Positions 45,489 to 54,985 of a stretch of DNA of 64,000 nucleotides are shown piece by piece. The translations under genes and the position numbers were made by a program. Position 1 is the first letter of the stretch. Each line of letters opens with the position of its first letter. Under the pieces are notes generated by a model. That model was not told where the DNA came from, did no database searches, and was given only the letters and a program-made list of their open reading frames with translations. Origin of the DNA: Acidobacteriota bacterium (GTDB lineage: Bacteria; Acidobacteriota; Vicinamibacteria; Vicinamibacterales; SCN-69-37); the NCBI GenBank assembly GCA_016716905.1, contig JADJUS010000014.1, positions 1 to 64,000 on the forward strand, read 5' to 3'.

Positions 45489-46370
45489 CTACTTATTAAT
45501 ACGCGCCAATGCCTGTGTGGCCAGCATGTACGCGCTGCTATCGGGGAATGACCGCCGCACCAGTTCCCAATTCGTCCTGGCACGCGCCGTCTGGCCCAGT
45601 TGTTCGTAGGCCAGGCCTTGTTTGTAGATCGCCTGCGGTTCCCAGTCCGTCCCCTTGTGAATTGTAATCACTTGTTCATAGGCTGCAACGGCTTCTTTGA
45701 ATCCACCTTTGCCGTAATACGACTCGGCGATGTGGAAGCGGGCCTTGGCGGCGTCGGGCGAGGTCGGGAAGATCTTGATGTAGTACTCAAACCCCGTAAT
45801 CGCCATTTCGAAGTCACCACGGGCGTAATCGCCGAACGCGGAATCAAAGGCGCGTTGCGGGTTCTGCGGTGGGGCGGGCACGGCGGGCGGGGGAGTGGCG
45901 ACGGGAGGTGTCGCGCCGGTGCCGGCGGCCGCGGCCGCTGACGGATCGGTTGCCGCCGACGCCGCGGTCAGCAGCGTGATGATCTGGGTGAGCAGGGTCC
46001 GCTGGGCGGCCAGTTCCTGCCGCATGGTCTCCATTTCGTGCGCTTCCTTGGAGAGACTCACGTTCGTGGCATCGAGTTTCTCGCGCAGGATGCGCGCATT
46101 GTCGGTCAGTGCCCCAATCACCAGCCCCTGATCGGCGAACAGTTTGCGCGTCGCGCCGGCCTGCTCGTCCAGTCGCGGACCCACTTTGGCCAGGGCCTCG
46201 GACAGCGACGCCACGGCCAGCCGCAATTGCTGCGTCTGCTCCTGGAGCATGCGGACGTCGGCAAACAGTTGCTGGTGCTCGCGATTCTGCGCGGAGGCGA
46301 CACCGGGCGCTAACGAGCCCGCCACCGCGATCACAAACAGACCGGTGCGGGTCAGTGACCGAACATTCAT
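45489..46370 (-). CDS. cpoB: Cell division coordinator CpoB-like (YbgF), TPR
   Basis: A 293-residue periplasmic protein: signal peptide (VIAVAGSLAPGVASAQ), a long coiled-coil region (about 30-130), an Ala/Pro-rich linker and a C-terminal TPR domain: RAFDSAFGDYARGDFEMAIT, AKARFHIAESYYGKGGFKEA and ARTNWELVRRSFPDSS. CpoB binds TolA and links outer-membrane constriction with peptidoglycan synthesis. ATG at 46370 is chosen because the signal peptide follows directly. Last gene of the tol-pal operon. Confidence 0.88.
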   Translation of the reverse strand: MNVRSLTRTGLFVIAVAGSLAPGVASAQNREHQQLFADVRMLQEQTQQLRLAVASLSEALAKVGPRLDEQAGATRKLFADQGLVIGALTDNARILREKLDATNVSLSKEAHEMETMRQELAAQRTLLTQIITLLTAASAATDPSAAAAAGTGATPPVATPPPAVPAPPQNPQRAFDSAFGDYARGDFEMAITGFEYYIKIFPTSPDAAKARFHIAESYYGKGGFKEAVAAYEQVITIHKGTDWEPQAIYKQGLAYEQLGQTARARTNWELVRRSFPDSSAYMLATQALARINK

Positions 46371-46398
46371 GACGTCATCCCTTCGCGGACGGAAAGAC

Positions 46399-46995
46399 CT
46401 ATTTCGCCGTGACGACGAAGTGGCCCCGGCGGTTCTTGGCCCAGGCGGCCTCATCGTGACCGGGGTCAAACGGAAACTCTTTGCCGTAGCTCACCGTGCG
46501 AATGCGGTCTGCCGAAATCCCGAGTGAGAGCAGATAACTCTTCGCGGACAGGGCGCGACGTTCGCCGAGCGCCAGGTTGTATTCGGCGGTGCCACGTTCA
46601 TCGCTATGGCCCTCAATGGTGATGGCCCATGTGGGGTACTTCTTGAGGATGGCCGCGTTGTCGGTCAGCACCTTCTGTCCTTCTTCGTCCACCGAATCAC
46701 TGTCGTACTTGAAAAACACGGGACCAAGCGGCGCCTGCCGGTTAATTTCATCCGTATCCATGGTCGCGAGCGGGTCTGACGAGACGACGAGCGGCTCTGC
46801 GGAGATGACAGGCGGTGCGTCGGGCGCCTGCGGCACCGGTGGGCGTGTGGATGGTGTGCCGCCGGCGCCGGGAAATGCCTGAGGTCCGGGCGGCGGAGTC
46901 GTGGGGCTGGTCGCGGGCGGCGTCTTGCCACCGCATGCCGTGGCAAGCGACAGCGCACCAACCACCAGAAGAGACGAGAGCGAGAAACGTGACAT
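46399..46995 (-). CDS. pal: Peptidoglycan-associated lipoprotein Pal
   Basis: A 198-residue outer-membrane lipoprotein. The lipobox is ATAC (Cys21), followed by a Pro-rich linker, then the OmpA-like domain VFFKYDSDSVDEEGQKVL, ITIEGHSDERGTAEYNLALG and RIRTVSYGKEFPFDPG. The DE-R residues that bind diaminopimelate are in GHSDERGTAEYN and the following LGERRA. It anchors TolB and the outer membrane to peptidoglycan. Confidence 0.95.
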   Translation of the reverse strand: MSRFSLSSLLVVGALSLATACGGKTPPATSPTTPPPGPQAFPGAGGTPSTRPPVPQAPDAPPVISAEPLVVSSDPLATMDTDEINRQAPLGPVFFKYDSDSVDEEGQKVLTDNAAILKKYPTWAITIEGHSDERGTAEYNLALGERRALSAKSYLLSLGISADRIRTVSYGKEFPFDPGHDEAAWAKNRRGHFVVTAK

Positions 46996-47022
46996 AAGCG
47001 TGGGATCCTTTTGATCGTTCGA

Positions 47023-48396
47023 CTAGCGAGTTGACCAGCGTGGGTAGCGGTTGTTGCCGGCGTTGGTGATTTGCCGCACGTTTTTTCCGTCGGCATCCAT
47101 GACGGCGATGTGTTCCTTGCCCCAGCGTGTCGTCACAAACGCAATGTGGCGTCCGTTGGGAGAGACGGTGGGACTTTCATTGGAGCCAGGACCATCAGTC
47201 AACTGTACGACGTCGCGGGTGCCGACGTTGACTTTCTTGATCTCGACACCGCCAGGCACTTCGGCGCTGTATGCGATGAAGTCGAGCGCCCACGTGGGAC
47301 GGTCGGCCTTTCTGGCCTCGCTGGTCATCTTGGTGGCCGGCCCGCCGTCGGCGCTCATGATGTAGATCTGGTTGCTGCCGCCGCGGTCTGACGTGAACGC
47401 GATCTGCGTGCCGTTTGGCGACCACGCGGGAGCGCTGTCGTCTGACGGATGCGACGTCAGCCGTCGCATGTCGGTGCCGTCCACCTTGACGACATAGATC
47501 TCCCAGTTACCGTCGCGACTGGACGCGTACGCGATGCGGGTGCCGTCGGGCGACCATGCCGGCAGGAAGTTCTGTGCGCGATCAGTGCCGCGAGCCGGCC
47601 GGCCGAGCTGCACCTGCACTTCGTACAGCTTCTGCACGTAGATATCGACAAACCCCGACTGGTGAGACTGATACACGATCGCGCGGCTGTCGGGCGACCA
47701 TGAGGGCGCCAGATTGAGCGAGCCGCGCACGGTCACGCGGCTGGGCCTGAAGCCGTCGTAGTCGGCCACATACACTTCCTTGATCGACCGGGCTTCGATC
47801 GTGCCGCCCATCCGTTCACCATCGCGGTCTGAGACAAACGCGAACTTGGTCCGCGCCACACCGTCGAGACCGAATCGTTCCTTGTGCAGTTCGTCGGCGA
47901 TGGTATGCGCGCAAAGGCGCACGCCTCGCAATGAACAGGTGTATCGCTTGCCGAAGGTCGCCACCTTGCGCTCCACGTTCATCACGCGCACATCGAGTTG
48001 CAGGTTTCCGTCGGCCCGCACCACGCTCCCCACCAGCACATCGTCGGCGCCGATCTGGTTCCATGAGTCGTAGGGAAGGGATTCCGCGGGCGCAGACGGC
48101 ACCTGCGCGGCGCCGGCCTGACTGATCATCTGGAATTCGCGCTCGAACTCGAGGTCCTTCCACAAGACATCGCCGAGTGTCTTGGCCGCATCCTGGAGTT
48201 CGGCATCGGCGCCAGTCATGAGGAACGCTGGAATCGCGAGGCGCGGCAGCCGGCCGCTGGCGCCGCCAATACTCGTGCGGATCTCGGTCTGCTGATCGAG
48301 CGGCATTGAGGTGACCTCTGTCGTGCCGATCGGCGGGGTCCACGCCGCGAGCGCGGTTCCGCACAGGGCCGTCGCGACAAAAAAAGTAACACGCAT
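47023..48396 (-). CDS. tolB: Tol-Pal system protein TolB, second copy
   Basis: A 457-residue periplasmic beta-propeller. Signal peptide MRVTFFVATALCGTALA, then the TolB N-terminal domain (IPAFLMTGADAELQDAAKTL, LPYDSWNQIGADDVLVGSVV) and PD40/WD-like repeats (SWSPDSRAIVYQSHQSGF, AWSPDGTRIAYASSRDGN, AWSPNGTQIAFTSDRGGSNQ). It is closely similar along its length to the tandem TolB at 48411, which precedes it by 14 bases. Whether both bind Pal or one is specialised is unknown. Confidence 0.93.
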   Translation of the reverse strand: MRVTFFVATALCGTALAAWTPPIGTTEVTSMPLDQQTEIRTSIGGASGRLPRLAIPAFLMTGADAELQDAAKTLGDVLWKDLEFEREFQMISQAGAAQVPSAPAESLPYDSWNQIGADDVLVGSVVRADGNLQLDVRVMNVERKVATFGKRYTCSLRGVRLCAHTIADELHKERFGLDGVARTKFAFVSDRDGERMGGTIEARSIKEVYVADYDGFRPSRVTVRGSLNLAPSWSPDSRAIVYQSHQSGFVDIYVQKLYEVQVQLGRPARGTDRAQNFLPAWSPDGTRIAYASSRDGNWEIYVVKVDGTDMRRLTSHPSDDSAPAWSPNGTQIAFTSDRGGSNQIYIMSADGGPATKMTSEARKADRPTWALDFIAYSAEVPGGVEIKKVNVGTRDVVQLTDGPGSNESPTVSPNGRHIAFVTTRWGKEHIAVMDADGKNVRQITNAGNNRYPRWSTR

Positions 48397-48410
48397 CGTT
48401 TGTTTGACCT

Positions 48411-49802
48411 CTATCTTCCCTGGGGGCTGGCAGACCAGCTGGGATATCTGTTGTTGCCGACAAATGTCACCTGTCGCACGTTCTTACCGTCCAGGTTCAT
48501 CACTGCGATCTGTTCGCCCTTGCCCCACCGGGTGGTGACGAAGGCGATGTGCCGCCCATTGGGCGCCACGGTGGGACTCTCATTCGACGCGCCGTCGGTG
48601 AGCTGGTCCACCTTGCGGGTGCCCACGTCAATGCGCTTGATCTCCACGCGGTCGTCAGGCGTCTCGGCGCTATAGACGATGTAGCCGCCCGCCCACGTCG
48701 GACGGTCTGCGCGCCGGGCCTCGCTCGTTAACTTCGTCACGGGGCCGCCGTCGGCGCTCATCATGTAAATCTGATTGCTGCCGCCTCTGTTCGAGGTGAA
48801 CGCGATCTGCAGCCCGTTGGGCGACCACGTGGGCGAACTGTCGGTACTCTTGTCGGACGTCAACCGGCGCATGTCGCTGCCATCCACGTTGACCACGTAG
48901 ATGTCCCAATTGCCGTCCTGGCTCGAGGCATAGGCGATGCGAGTGCCATCGGGAGACCAGTCGGGCAGGAAGTTCTGGGTGCGGTCGGTGCCGCGCGCCG
49001 GACGCACCTGCTGGGCCTGCGCCTCGTAGAGTTTCTGCACGTAGATGTCCACGAAGCCCGACTGATGCGACTGATACACGATGGCGCGGCTGTCGGGAGC
49101 CCAGGCCGGTGCCAGATTCAGTGACCCGCGTGTGGTGACGCGGCTGGCCCTGAACCCGTCGTAGTCCGACACATACACTTCCTTGACCGAGCGCGCCTCG
49201 ATGGTGTCGCCCATGCGATCGCCATCGCGGTCCGACGTGAAGGCGAATTTGGTCCGCGCCACGCCATCGAGGCCGAACCGCTCCTTGTGCACTTCGTCGG
49301 CCACCGTATGCGCGCAGAGCCGGAGGCCGCGCAGTGAACAGGTGTAGCGCCGGCCGAACGTGGAGACCTTCCGCTCGACATTCATCATCCGCACGTCGAA
49401 CTGGATGTTGCCGTCCACACGCCGCACACTTCCGACCAGCACCTCATCGGCGCCAATCTGATTCCAGAGGTCGTAGGGGAGTGACTCGGCCGGCGCGGCA
49501 GGAATCTGGCTGACGCCTTGCCGGCTGATCATCAGGAATTCGCGCTCGAACTCGAGGTCGTTCCACAGCACCTCAGCAAGTGTCGCGGACGCCTCCTGCA
49601 CCTCGGCATCGGCACCGGTCACCAGGAAGGCAGGAATCGCGAGGCGGGGCAGGCGGCCGCTGCCGCCGCCAATACTTGCGCGAATCTCCGTCTGCTGATC
49701 ATCAAGCGGCACGGACGTGACGTCGTCCGTGTGGATCGCCGGAGCCCAGGCCGCGAGTGTGGTTCCGAACAACGCGGCGGCAACGAGGGCAGTCGCACGC
49801 AT
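48411..49802 (-). CDS. tolB: Tol-Pal system protein TolB, first copy
   Basis: A 463-residue TolB with signal peptide MRATALVAAALFGTTLA. The N-domain reads IPAFLVTGADAEVQEASATL and LPYDLWNQIGADEVLVGSVR; the propeller has AWAPDSRAIVYQSHQSGFVD and SWSASPQGR at the C-terminus. It follows directly after the TolA-like gene, 2 bases from its stop. Conserved across both tandem copies are the DIYVQKLYE and RPARGTDR segments. The N-terminus is the most diverged part, which may reflect different partners. Confidence 0.93.
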   Translation of the reverse strand: MRATALVAAALFGTTLAAWAPAIHTDDVTSVPLDDQQTEIRASIGGGSGRLPRLAIPAFLVTGADAEVQEASATLAEVLWNDLEFEREFLMISRQGVSQIPAAPAESLPYDLWNQIGADEVLVGSVRRVDGNIQFDVRMMNVERKVSTFGRRYTCSLRGLRLCAHTVADEVHKERFGLDGVARTKFAFTSDRDGDRMGDTIEARSVKEVYVSDYDGFRASRVTTRGSLNLAPAWAPDSRAIVYQSHQSGFVDIYVQKLYEAQAQQVRPARGTDRTQNFLPDWSPDGTRIAYASSQDGNWDIYVVNVDGSDMRRLTSDKSTDSSPTWSPNGLQIAFTSNRGGSNQIYMMSADGGPVTKLTSEARRADRPTWAGGYIVYSAETPDDRVEIKRIDVGTRKVDQLTDGASNESPTVAPNGRHIAFVTTRWGKGEQIAVMNLDGKNVRQVTFVGNNRYPSWSASPQGR

Positions 49803-49804
49803 CG

Positions 49805-50593
49805 CTATTTGACTCCGTAGTCGAAGCGTAGCCGAACCCGAAGCGTGCTCTCTTTGTAGTCGCGGGGCAGCGGAGGAATCATCGCCAGCCCCACGGCTCG
49901 GCGCGCCTCCTGATCGAGGATAAAGCTCCCGCTCGAGGCAACCGGGTCCCGAGCGATGACCTTGCCATCTCTCGCGACGATAAACAGGATCTCGCTCCAG
50001 CCCGTTTCCTGCTGGAGGTTGTTCCACACTTTCCGGATCGCGTCTACCATTTGTTTGGTCCAGACAGGATCAAACGTATTGAGGTCTACGACGCCACCCG
50101 TGCCGCCGCCTCCGGCCTGCGTCAACCCCTGTCCAATGCCTGTGGCCCCTGTATCGGTCACGGCCGTGCCGACCTGCACGTGTTTTCCGGTGGTCGGCGG
50201 CTTCGGGGGAGTCACCGCTGGAGGCGCGGCCTTCTCGGGCACTTTCTCAGGCACCTTCGCCGGAGTGACGGCCTTGGTCGGCGTCGGCATGACGTCTGGT
50301 TTTGGTGGGGGCACCGGCTTGACCGGTTCCGGGCGCGGCGGGTCGGGTACGGCTTTCTCAACCGGTCGCCCGGCAATCGGCGCGACTCCCGTCGTCTTTT
50401 CGCCAAACGAACCGCCCAGGCTCACCTCAATCACATTCGGCTTGACCGGTTCGCTCGACAACCAATTCGAGGGAATCAGCACGGCGCCGATAAAAACGAT
50501 CAGGTGGATGGCCAGGGAATATCCAAAGAGCCGCGTCAGCCCTCCGTCGTCTTTCGCACGTGCGTCGATGACGTCGGTGATCGCGCCTCTCAC
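49805..50593 (-). CDS. tolA: Energy-transducing TonB/TolA-family protein
   Basis: A 262-residue protein with one N-terminal membrane helix (IHLIVFIGAVLIPSNWL), a long Pro/Lys-rich linker (about 80-135) that can span the periplasm, and a C-terminal domain WTKQMVDAIRKVWNNLQQ plus ESTLRVRLRFDYGVK. The linker is shorter than E. coli TolA and TonB-like, so TonB and TolA cannot be told apart from sequence alone; the position within tolQRAB-pal favours TolA. GTG start at 50593 overlaps the tolR stop (GTGA). Confidence 0.82.
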   Translation of the reverse strand: MRGAITDVIDARAKDDGGLTRLFGYSLAIHLIVFIGAVLIPSNWLSSEPVKPNVIEVSLGGSFGEKTTGVAPIAGRPVEKAVPDPPRPEPVKPVPPPKPDVMPTPTKAVTPAKVPEKVPEKAAPPAVTPPKPPTTGKHVQVGTAVTDTGATGIGQGLTQAGGGGTGGVVDLNTFDPVWTKQMVDAIRKVWNNLQQETGWSEILFIVARDGKVIARDPVASSGSFILDQEARRAVGLAMIPPLPRDYKESTLRVRLRFDYGVK

Positions 50594-51063
50594 GGGAACT
50601 GTCTCCCGTCGGGTGGGGCGGTGGCAATCTGGACCCGGTCCACGCCTCCAGCCTTGAGAGTGTCCAGCACGGTGAACAGGGTCTGCAGTGTGACGTCCGC
50701 ATCGCCATTGACGTAGACGTCTCGGGTTGGGCGATCCTTCAGCTCCTGCGAAACTCGCTCGGCCAGGAACCGGATTCCGACGCGCAACTTCCCGAGGAGT
50801 ACAACCCTGTCGCGCTCAAAGCTGAGAGGGACGGTGACGTAAACCGGTTCGGCTTTGATGGGCTGCGCACTGCGCGACTGGGGCAGGCGCACGCCGAAGC
50901 CCTGCTGCATCATCGGCGCGCTCACCATGAAGATGATGAGCAGCACGAGCATAACGTCCACCAGCGGCACCACATTGATCTCGGCGAGGGACGTGGAGAC
51001 ACGTTGGCTCCGTCCACGCCGACTGCGACCGCCGCCCTGCGAGACTTGTTCGACCTTTGGCAC
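50590..51063 (-). CDS. tolR: Biopolymer transport protein TolR/ExbD
   Basis: A 157-residue inner-membrane protein with one helix. The proton-coupling aspartate is in INVVPLVDVMLVLLIIFMVS. Then a periplasmic domain with VYVNGDADVTLQTLFTVLDT. With TolQ it forms the motor that energises TolA from the proton gradient. It precedes the TolA gene with an overlap. Confidence 0.94.
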   Translation of the reverse strand: MPKVEQVSQGGGRSRRGRSQRVSTSLAEINVVPLVDVMLVLLIIFMVSAPMMQQGFGVRLPQSRSAQPIKAEPVYVTVPLSFERDRVVLLGKLRVGIRFLAERVSQELKDRPTRDVYVNGDADVTLQTLFTVLDTLKAGGVDRVQIATAPPDGRQFP

Positions 51064-51075
51064 GGGCGCGCTCCT

Positions 51076-51840
51076 TCAGGAAAAATTCCGCTCGGCGATG
51101 TTCAGGAACTCCATCGAGAAGTCATCCATCGCGGCGGCAAAGCCCTTCACCTGGTACGTCAGGTCGTTATAAAAAAACACCGCCGGGATCGCCGCAAACA
51201 ACCCGGCCGCGGTGGCCACGAGCGCTTCGGCGATACCAGGGGCCACCACCGCGAGATTGGTCGACCCGGTTTCACCAATGCCCTGAAACGACGACATGAT
51301 GCCCACGACCGTGCCGAACAATCCGATGTACGGCGTGATTGAAGCGGTGGTCGCCAGGAAACCGATGCGCGATTCCAGGCGGCTTACCTCAACGGTAGTG
51401 GCACGCAGGAGCGCACGGTCCAGACTCTCAAGGCTTCGTAGAGTAGGACGCGGGACAGCCGAACCGGGTTTGACTTCACCGGCCGCGCGTAGTTGCGTGT
51501 TCAACTCCGCGTATCCCATGTGGAACAGGCCCACGAGGGGACTGGCCACCAGACTGCCGCACACCGAGTGGACCTCGGAGAAGCGGCTGCTCTTGCGAAA
51601 GATCTCCAGGAACGTCGCCGTCTGTTTTTCCGCGCGACGGAACTGGCTCCGCTTGTGAAAAATGATGCCCCAGGACAATGCCGAGAACAGCAGCAGAATG
51701 ACGAGCACCGCCCACGAGAGGGGCGACGCGTCTTTCAGCAGCGAAACGATATCGGTATTGCTCGGGCCGGTGACGGCCGCATCTCCAGCCGGACCCTGGG
51801 TTTGAAAAGCCAGGATCAGTGTGCCTAGCGTGCGCAACAA
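51076..51840 (-). CDS. tolQ: Biopolymer transport protein TolQ/ExbB
   Basis: A 254-residue protein with three membrane helices: LSWAVLVILLLFSALSWGII, TTASITPYIGLFGTVVGIM and EALVATAAGLFAAIPAVFFYND, the conserved ExbB/TolQ pattern. Begins the operon. The best start is TTG at 51840 with a GGAGG site 7 bases upstream; no ATG is in frame nearby and the hydrophobic beginning fits. TTG use is notable but normal in GC-rich bacteria. Confidence 0.9.
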   Translation of the reverse strand: MLRTLGTLILAFQTQGPAGDAAVTGPSNTDIVSLLKDASPLSWAVLVILLLFSALSWGIIFHKRSQFRRAEKQTATFLEIFRKSSRFSEVHSVCGSLVASPLVGLFHMGYAELNTQLRAAGEVKPGSAVPRPTLRSLESLDRALLRATTVEVSRLESRIGFLATTASITPYIGLFGTVVGIMSSFQGIGETGSTNLAVVAPGIAEALVATAAGLFAAIPAVFFYNDLTYQVKGFAAAMDDFSMEFLNIAERNFS

Positions 51841-51954
51841 AACCTCCGCCTACACAAGTTGGGGCGCGCTGGGAAGCGCGAGAACAGATTTGAATGTACC
51901 ACTAGGTCAAAGGGCTGTCAAAGGTTTGATACGATTGGACTTCGTTCAATTCCC

Positions 51955-53658
51955 ATGCTGCGCTTTCTTGCGATTCGTCATCTCGCGGTCATTGATCACC
52001 TCGAGGTGGAGTTTGTGCCGGGGCTCACGGTGCTCACCGGTGAAACAGGCGCCGGCAAATCGATGCTCGTGGAAGCCATCGATTTACTCGTCGGCGGACG
52101 AGCGAGCGCGGACCTGGTGCGCACCGGCGAGGAGACCGCCACTATTCAAGCGATCTTCGAGCGCGAGGACGGGCGCGAAGTCATCGTCCGTCGCGAGATT
52201 TCTTCGCAGGGCCGCAGCCGCGCGTTTATTGATGATGCGCTCGCCACCTCGGCCGCCCTGCGGCAACTGGGCGCGTCGCTCGTGGACCTGCACGGACAGC
52301 ACGAACACCAGACATTACTGAATCCGCTGGAACACGCCGGACTGGTGGACGCGTACGCCGGGCATCATGAACTGGCCTCTGATGTGGCCCGACTGTTTGC
52401 CGAGTGGCGTGCGGCCGCCGGCGCCCTGGAACGAACGCGACTCTCGGAGCGCGAGAAGGCGGCGCGCATCGAGACCGTGACCTTTCACCTTGCCGAACTC
52501 GATCGCGTGGCGCCAACGCCGGGTGAGGACGATCGACTCGCCGGTGATCGCCAAGTGCTCGCGAATGTTGACCGCCTCGAACGGCTCTCGACCGAAGCCT
52601 ACGGCGCTTTGTATGACAAGGAAGGGTCGGCGCTCGAATCTCTGGCGGTCGTCTGGAAGCGGGTTGCCGATCTCGCCGAGATCGATCCGCGATTTGCGCC
52701 GTACGTCGATCAGCGCGATGAAGTGAAAGCCCGTCTCGAAGACCTGGCCTTCATGCTGCGGTCCTATGCGGGTGACCTCGACGCCTCGCCCGAACGGTTG
52801 CAACTCACCGAAGACCGCCTGGCCGCGATCGAGCGGCTGAAGAAGAAGTACGGACCGACGCTGGACGAGGTCATCGCCTCACGCCAGGCGTTCCATGACG
52901 AATTGGCCGCCCTCGAGGCCAACGACGAGCGAGCTGCCGTGCTTGAGCGAGAGGCCGCGGCGGCGGCTGAGAGGTTCCGGCTTCGGGCGCTCGAACTGTC
53001 GGCGTCCCGAAAGGCGGCGGGGAAGCGCCTGTCGGCCGCACTCGAGTCCGCGCTCGGTCAGCTCGCCATGCCCAGCGCCCGGGTCGACGTCCGGGTCTCT
53101 TCAAGTCCGGACCAGCCAGACACCTGGACCGCCCTCGGAGTGGACGCCGTCGAATTCTTCCTGTCCCCGAACCCTGGCGAGGACCTCCGCCCGTTGGCAC
53201 GCATTGCCTCAGGTGGCGAGCTCTCCCGCATCATGCTGGCCCTCAAGACTCTGGCCACCCCTGATGTGGCCGGCCGGACGCTCATCTTTGACGAGGTTGA
53301 TGCCGGCATCGGCGGGGCAGCCGCGGATGCGGTCGGCGCCAGGCTCCAGCAACTGGGCGCGCGGTTCCAGGTCCTGTGTATTACCCACCTGCCGCAGATT
53401 GCCTCACGCGGGGTGTCCCACCTCCACATCGCCAAACAGGTCAAACAGGGCCGCACCATCACCGCGGTCTCGCGGCTCGACGGGGAGGACCGCGAACTTG
53501 AGATTGCCAGGATGATTGCGGGGCAGGACGTGTCCGCCCCAATCCTGGCGTCCGCCCGCGACATGCTGGCCGCCCGCCGTTTCGTCGAAGATAAAGCAAA
53601 AGGCGAAAGCGAAAGTGGGTCGATGGCGAAAGCGAAAGGCAAGCGGCGTGGCGCGTAA
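51955..53658 (+). CDS. recN: DNA repair protein RecN
   Basis: A 567-residue SMC-like ATPase for double-strand break repair. Walker A LTGETGAGKSMLVEAIDLLV, a QHEHQTLL segment, a coiled-coil middle, signature ASGGELSRIMLALK and Walker B TLIFDEVDAGIGG followed by LCITHLPQIAS. ATG at 51955 begins the conserved MLRFLAIRHLAVIDHLEVEF. The gene diverges from tolQ across a 114-base spacer. The C-terminus overlaps miaB by 11 bases and ends in a short basic tail (AKAKGKRRGA). Confidence 0.95.
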   Translation: MLRFLAIRHLAVIDHLEVEFVPGLTVLTGETGAGKSMLVEAIDLLVGGRASADLVRTGEETATIQAIFEREDGREVIVRREISSQGRSRAFIDDALATSAALRQLGASLVDLHGQHEHQTLLNPLEHAGLVDAYAGHHELASDVARLFAEWRAAAGALERTRLSEREKAARIETVTFHLAELDRVAPTPGEDDRLAGDRQVLANVDRLERLSTEAYGALYDKEGSALESLAVVWKRVADLAEIDPRFAPYVDQRDEVKARLEDLAFMLRSYAGDLDASPERLQLTEDRLAAIERLKKKYGPTLDEVIASRQAFHDELAALEANDERAAVLEREAAAAAERFRLRALELSASRKAAGKRLSAALESALGQLAMPSARVDVRVSSSPDQPDTWTALGVDAVEFFLSPNPGEDLRPLARIASGGELSRIMLALKTLATPDVAGRTLIFDEVDAGIGGAAADAVGARLQQLGARFQVLCITHLPQIASRGVSHLHIAKQVKQGRTITAVSRLDGEDRELEIARMIAGQDVSAPILASARDMLAARRFVEDKAKGESESGSMAKAKGKRRGA

Positions 53659-54985
53659 ATACCGCCTCGAGACCTTCGGCTGTCAGATGAACTTCCACGA
53701 CAGCGAACGCATTGCAGGACTGCTGGAGGCGGACGGGTTCGAACTGGCTGGCTCAGATGCCGAGGCCGATCTGCTGGTTCTCAATACCTGCAGTGTCCGT
53801 GAACGGGCAGAAGACAAGCTCCATCATCGCCTCGCCGAAATTCGAGGCGCGGCACGCGCGGCCGGTCGGCGCCCCACAATCGCGGTCACTGGCTGTGTGG
53901 CACAGCAGGAGGGCGCCAAGCTCATCGACAGCGACAAATCCATTGATGTGGTCGTCGGCACCCAGGCCCTCAAGCAGCTCCCGGCCCTTGTGCGTGAGGC
54001 CACCGAGCGCCAGGCCAGACTCGTCGATATCCAGCCGTACGACGATGTGTCGTTTCCGTTGGGGGTGGCAAAAGCCTCCGACCCGTCGCGGGCCTGGGTG
54101 ACCATCATCGAGGGCTGCAACGAATTTTGCTCGTTTTGCGTGGTGCCGTACACCCGCGGCCACGAGCGGATGCGGCCCGTGGCCGACATCCTCGCAGAAG
54201 TCGAACGCGCGGCACAGAGCGGACGGGTCGAGGTGCAACTGCTTGGCCAGATCGTCAATCACTACCAGGCGCCCGATGATGCTTCGTGCGACTTTGCGGC
54301 GTTGTTGGAGCGGGTGAGTGCGGTGCCCGGCATCAGGCGGATTCGATTTGCGAGTCCCCATCCCAGGCACGCGACCGACCGGCTGATCGCCGCGATACGC
54401 GACCTGCCCAAGGTCTGCCGGCACTTCCATCTGCCCGTCCAGTCAGGATCCAATGCCGTCCTTCAGGCCATGCGGCGCCGCTACACGCGCGAGGACTACC
54501 TGGCTCTGGTGACAAAGCTACGAGCCGACGTGCCGGGCATTTCTGTCTCAACGGACGTGATTGTCGGGTTCCCTGGCGAGACGGAAAGCCACTTCGAAGA
54601 GACCATGGACCTGGTTCGAAGGGTGCAGTTTTCGTCGATGTATTCATTCAAGTACTCGCCCCGGCCGAACACGCTGGCCTTCAAGCGTTTGTCTGATGAC
54701 GTTCTGGAGTCCGACAAGACGCGCCGGATCATGGCCCTCCAGGCTCTGCAGGCGGAGATTCAGCTCGGCCTTTATCAGCAGCAGGTCGGCTCGGTCGTTG
54801 AGGTTTTGGTGGAATCAAAATCACGTCGCAGGGATTGGGAGCTGGCGGGGCGCACCGATGGCTGGGTGCTGGTCAATTTCTCCGGCTCTGAAGAGTTGAT
54901 TGGCCAGTTTGTTCAGGTGCGGGTGACGTCGGCCGCGCCGAACAGCCTGCGTGGGGAAGTCGCGGAGGTCGCGCATGCTCATTGA
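53648..54985 (+). CDS. miaB: tRNA-2-methylthio-N6-dimethylallyladenosine synthase MiaB
   Basis: A 445-residue radical-SAM methylthiotransferase modifying A37 of UNN-decoding tRNAs. N-terminal Cys ligands are in TFGCQMN (C12), LNTCSVRE and VTGCVAQQE; the radical SAM cluster is EGCNEFCSFCVVPYTRG; a TRAM domain ends the protein. The usual LLGQNVN loop reads LLGQIVNHY, an N-to-I change. Start GTG at 53648 overlaps recN by 11 bases; the 3' end overlaps the DUF151 gene by 11 bases. Confidence 0.94.
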   Translation: MARKYRLETFGCQMNFHDSERIAGLLEADGFELAGSDAEADLLVLNTCSVRERAEDKLHHRLAEIRGAARAAGRRPTIAVTGCVAQQEGAKLIDSDKSIDVVVGTQALKQLPALVREATERQARLVDIQPYDDVSFPLGVAKASDPSRAWVTIIEGCNEFCSFCVVPYTRGHERMRPVADILAEVERAAQSGRVEVQLLGQIVNHYQAPDDASCDFAALLERVSAVPGIRRIRFASPHPRHATDRLIAAIRDLPKVCRHFHLPVQSGSNAVLQAMRRRYTREDYLALVTKLRADVPGISVSTDVIVGFPGETESHFEETMDLVRRVQFSSMYSFKYSPRPNTLAFKRLSDDVLESDKTRRIMALQALQAEIQLGLYQQQVGSVVEVLVESKSRRRDWELAGRTDGWVLVNFSGSEELIGQFVQVRVTSAAPNSLRGEVAEVAHAH

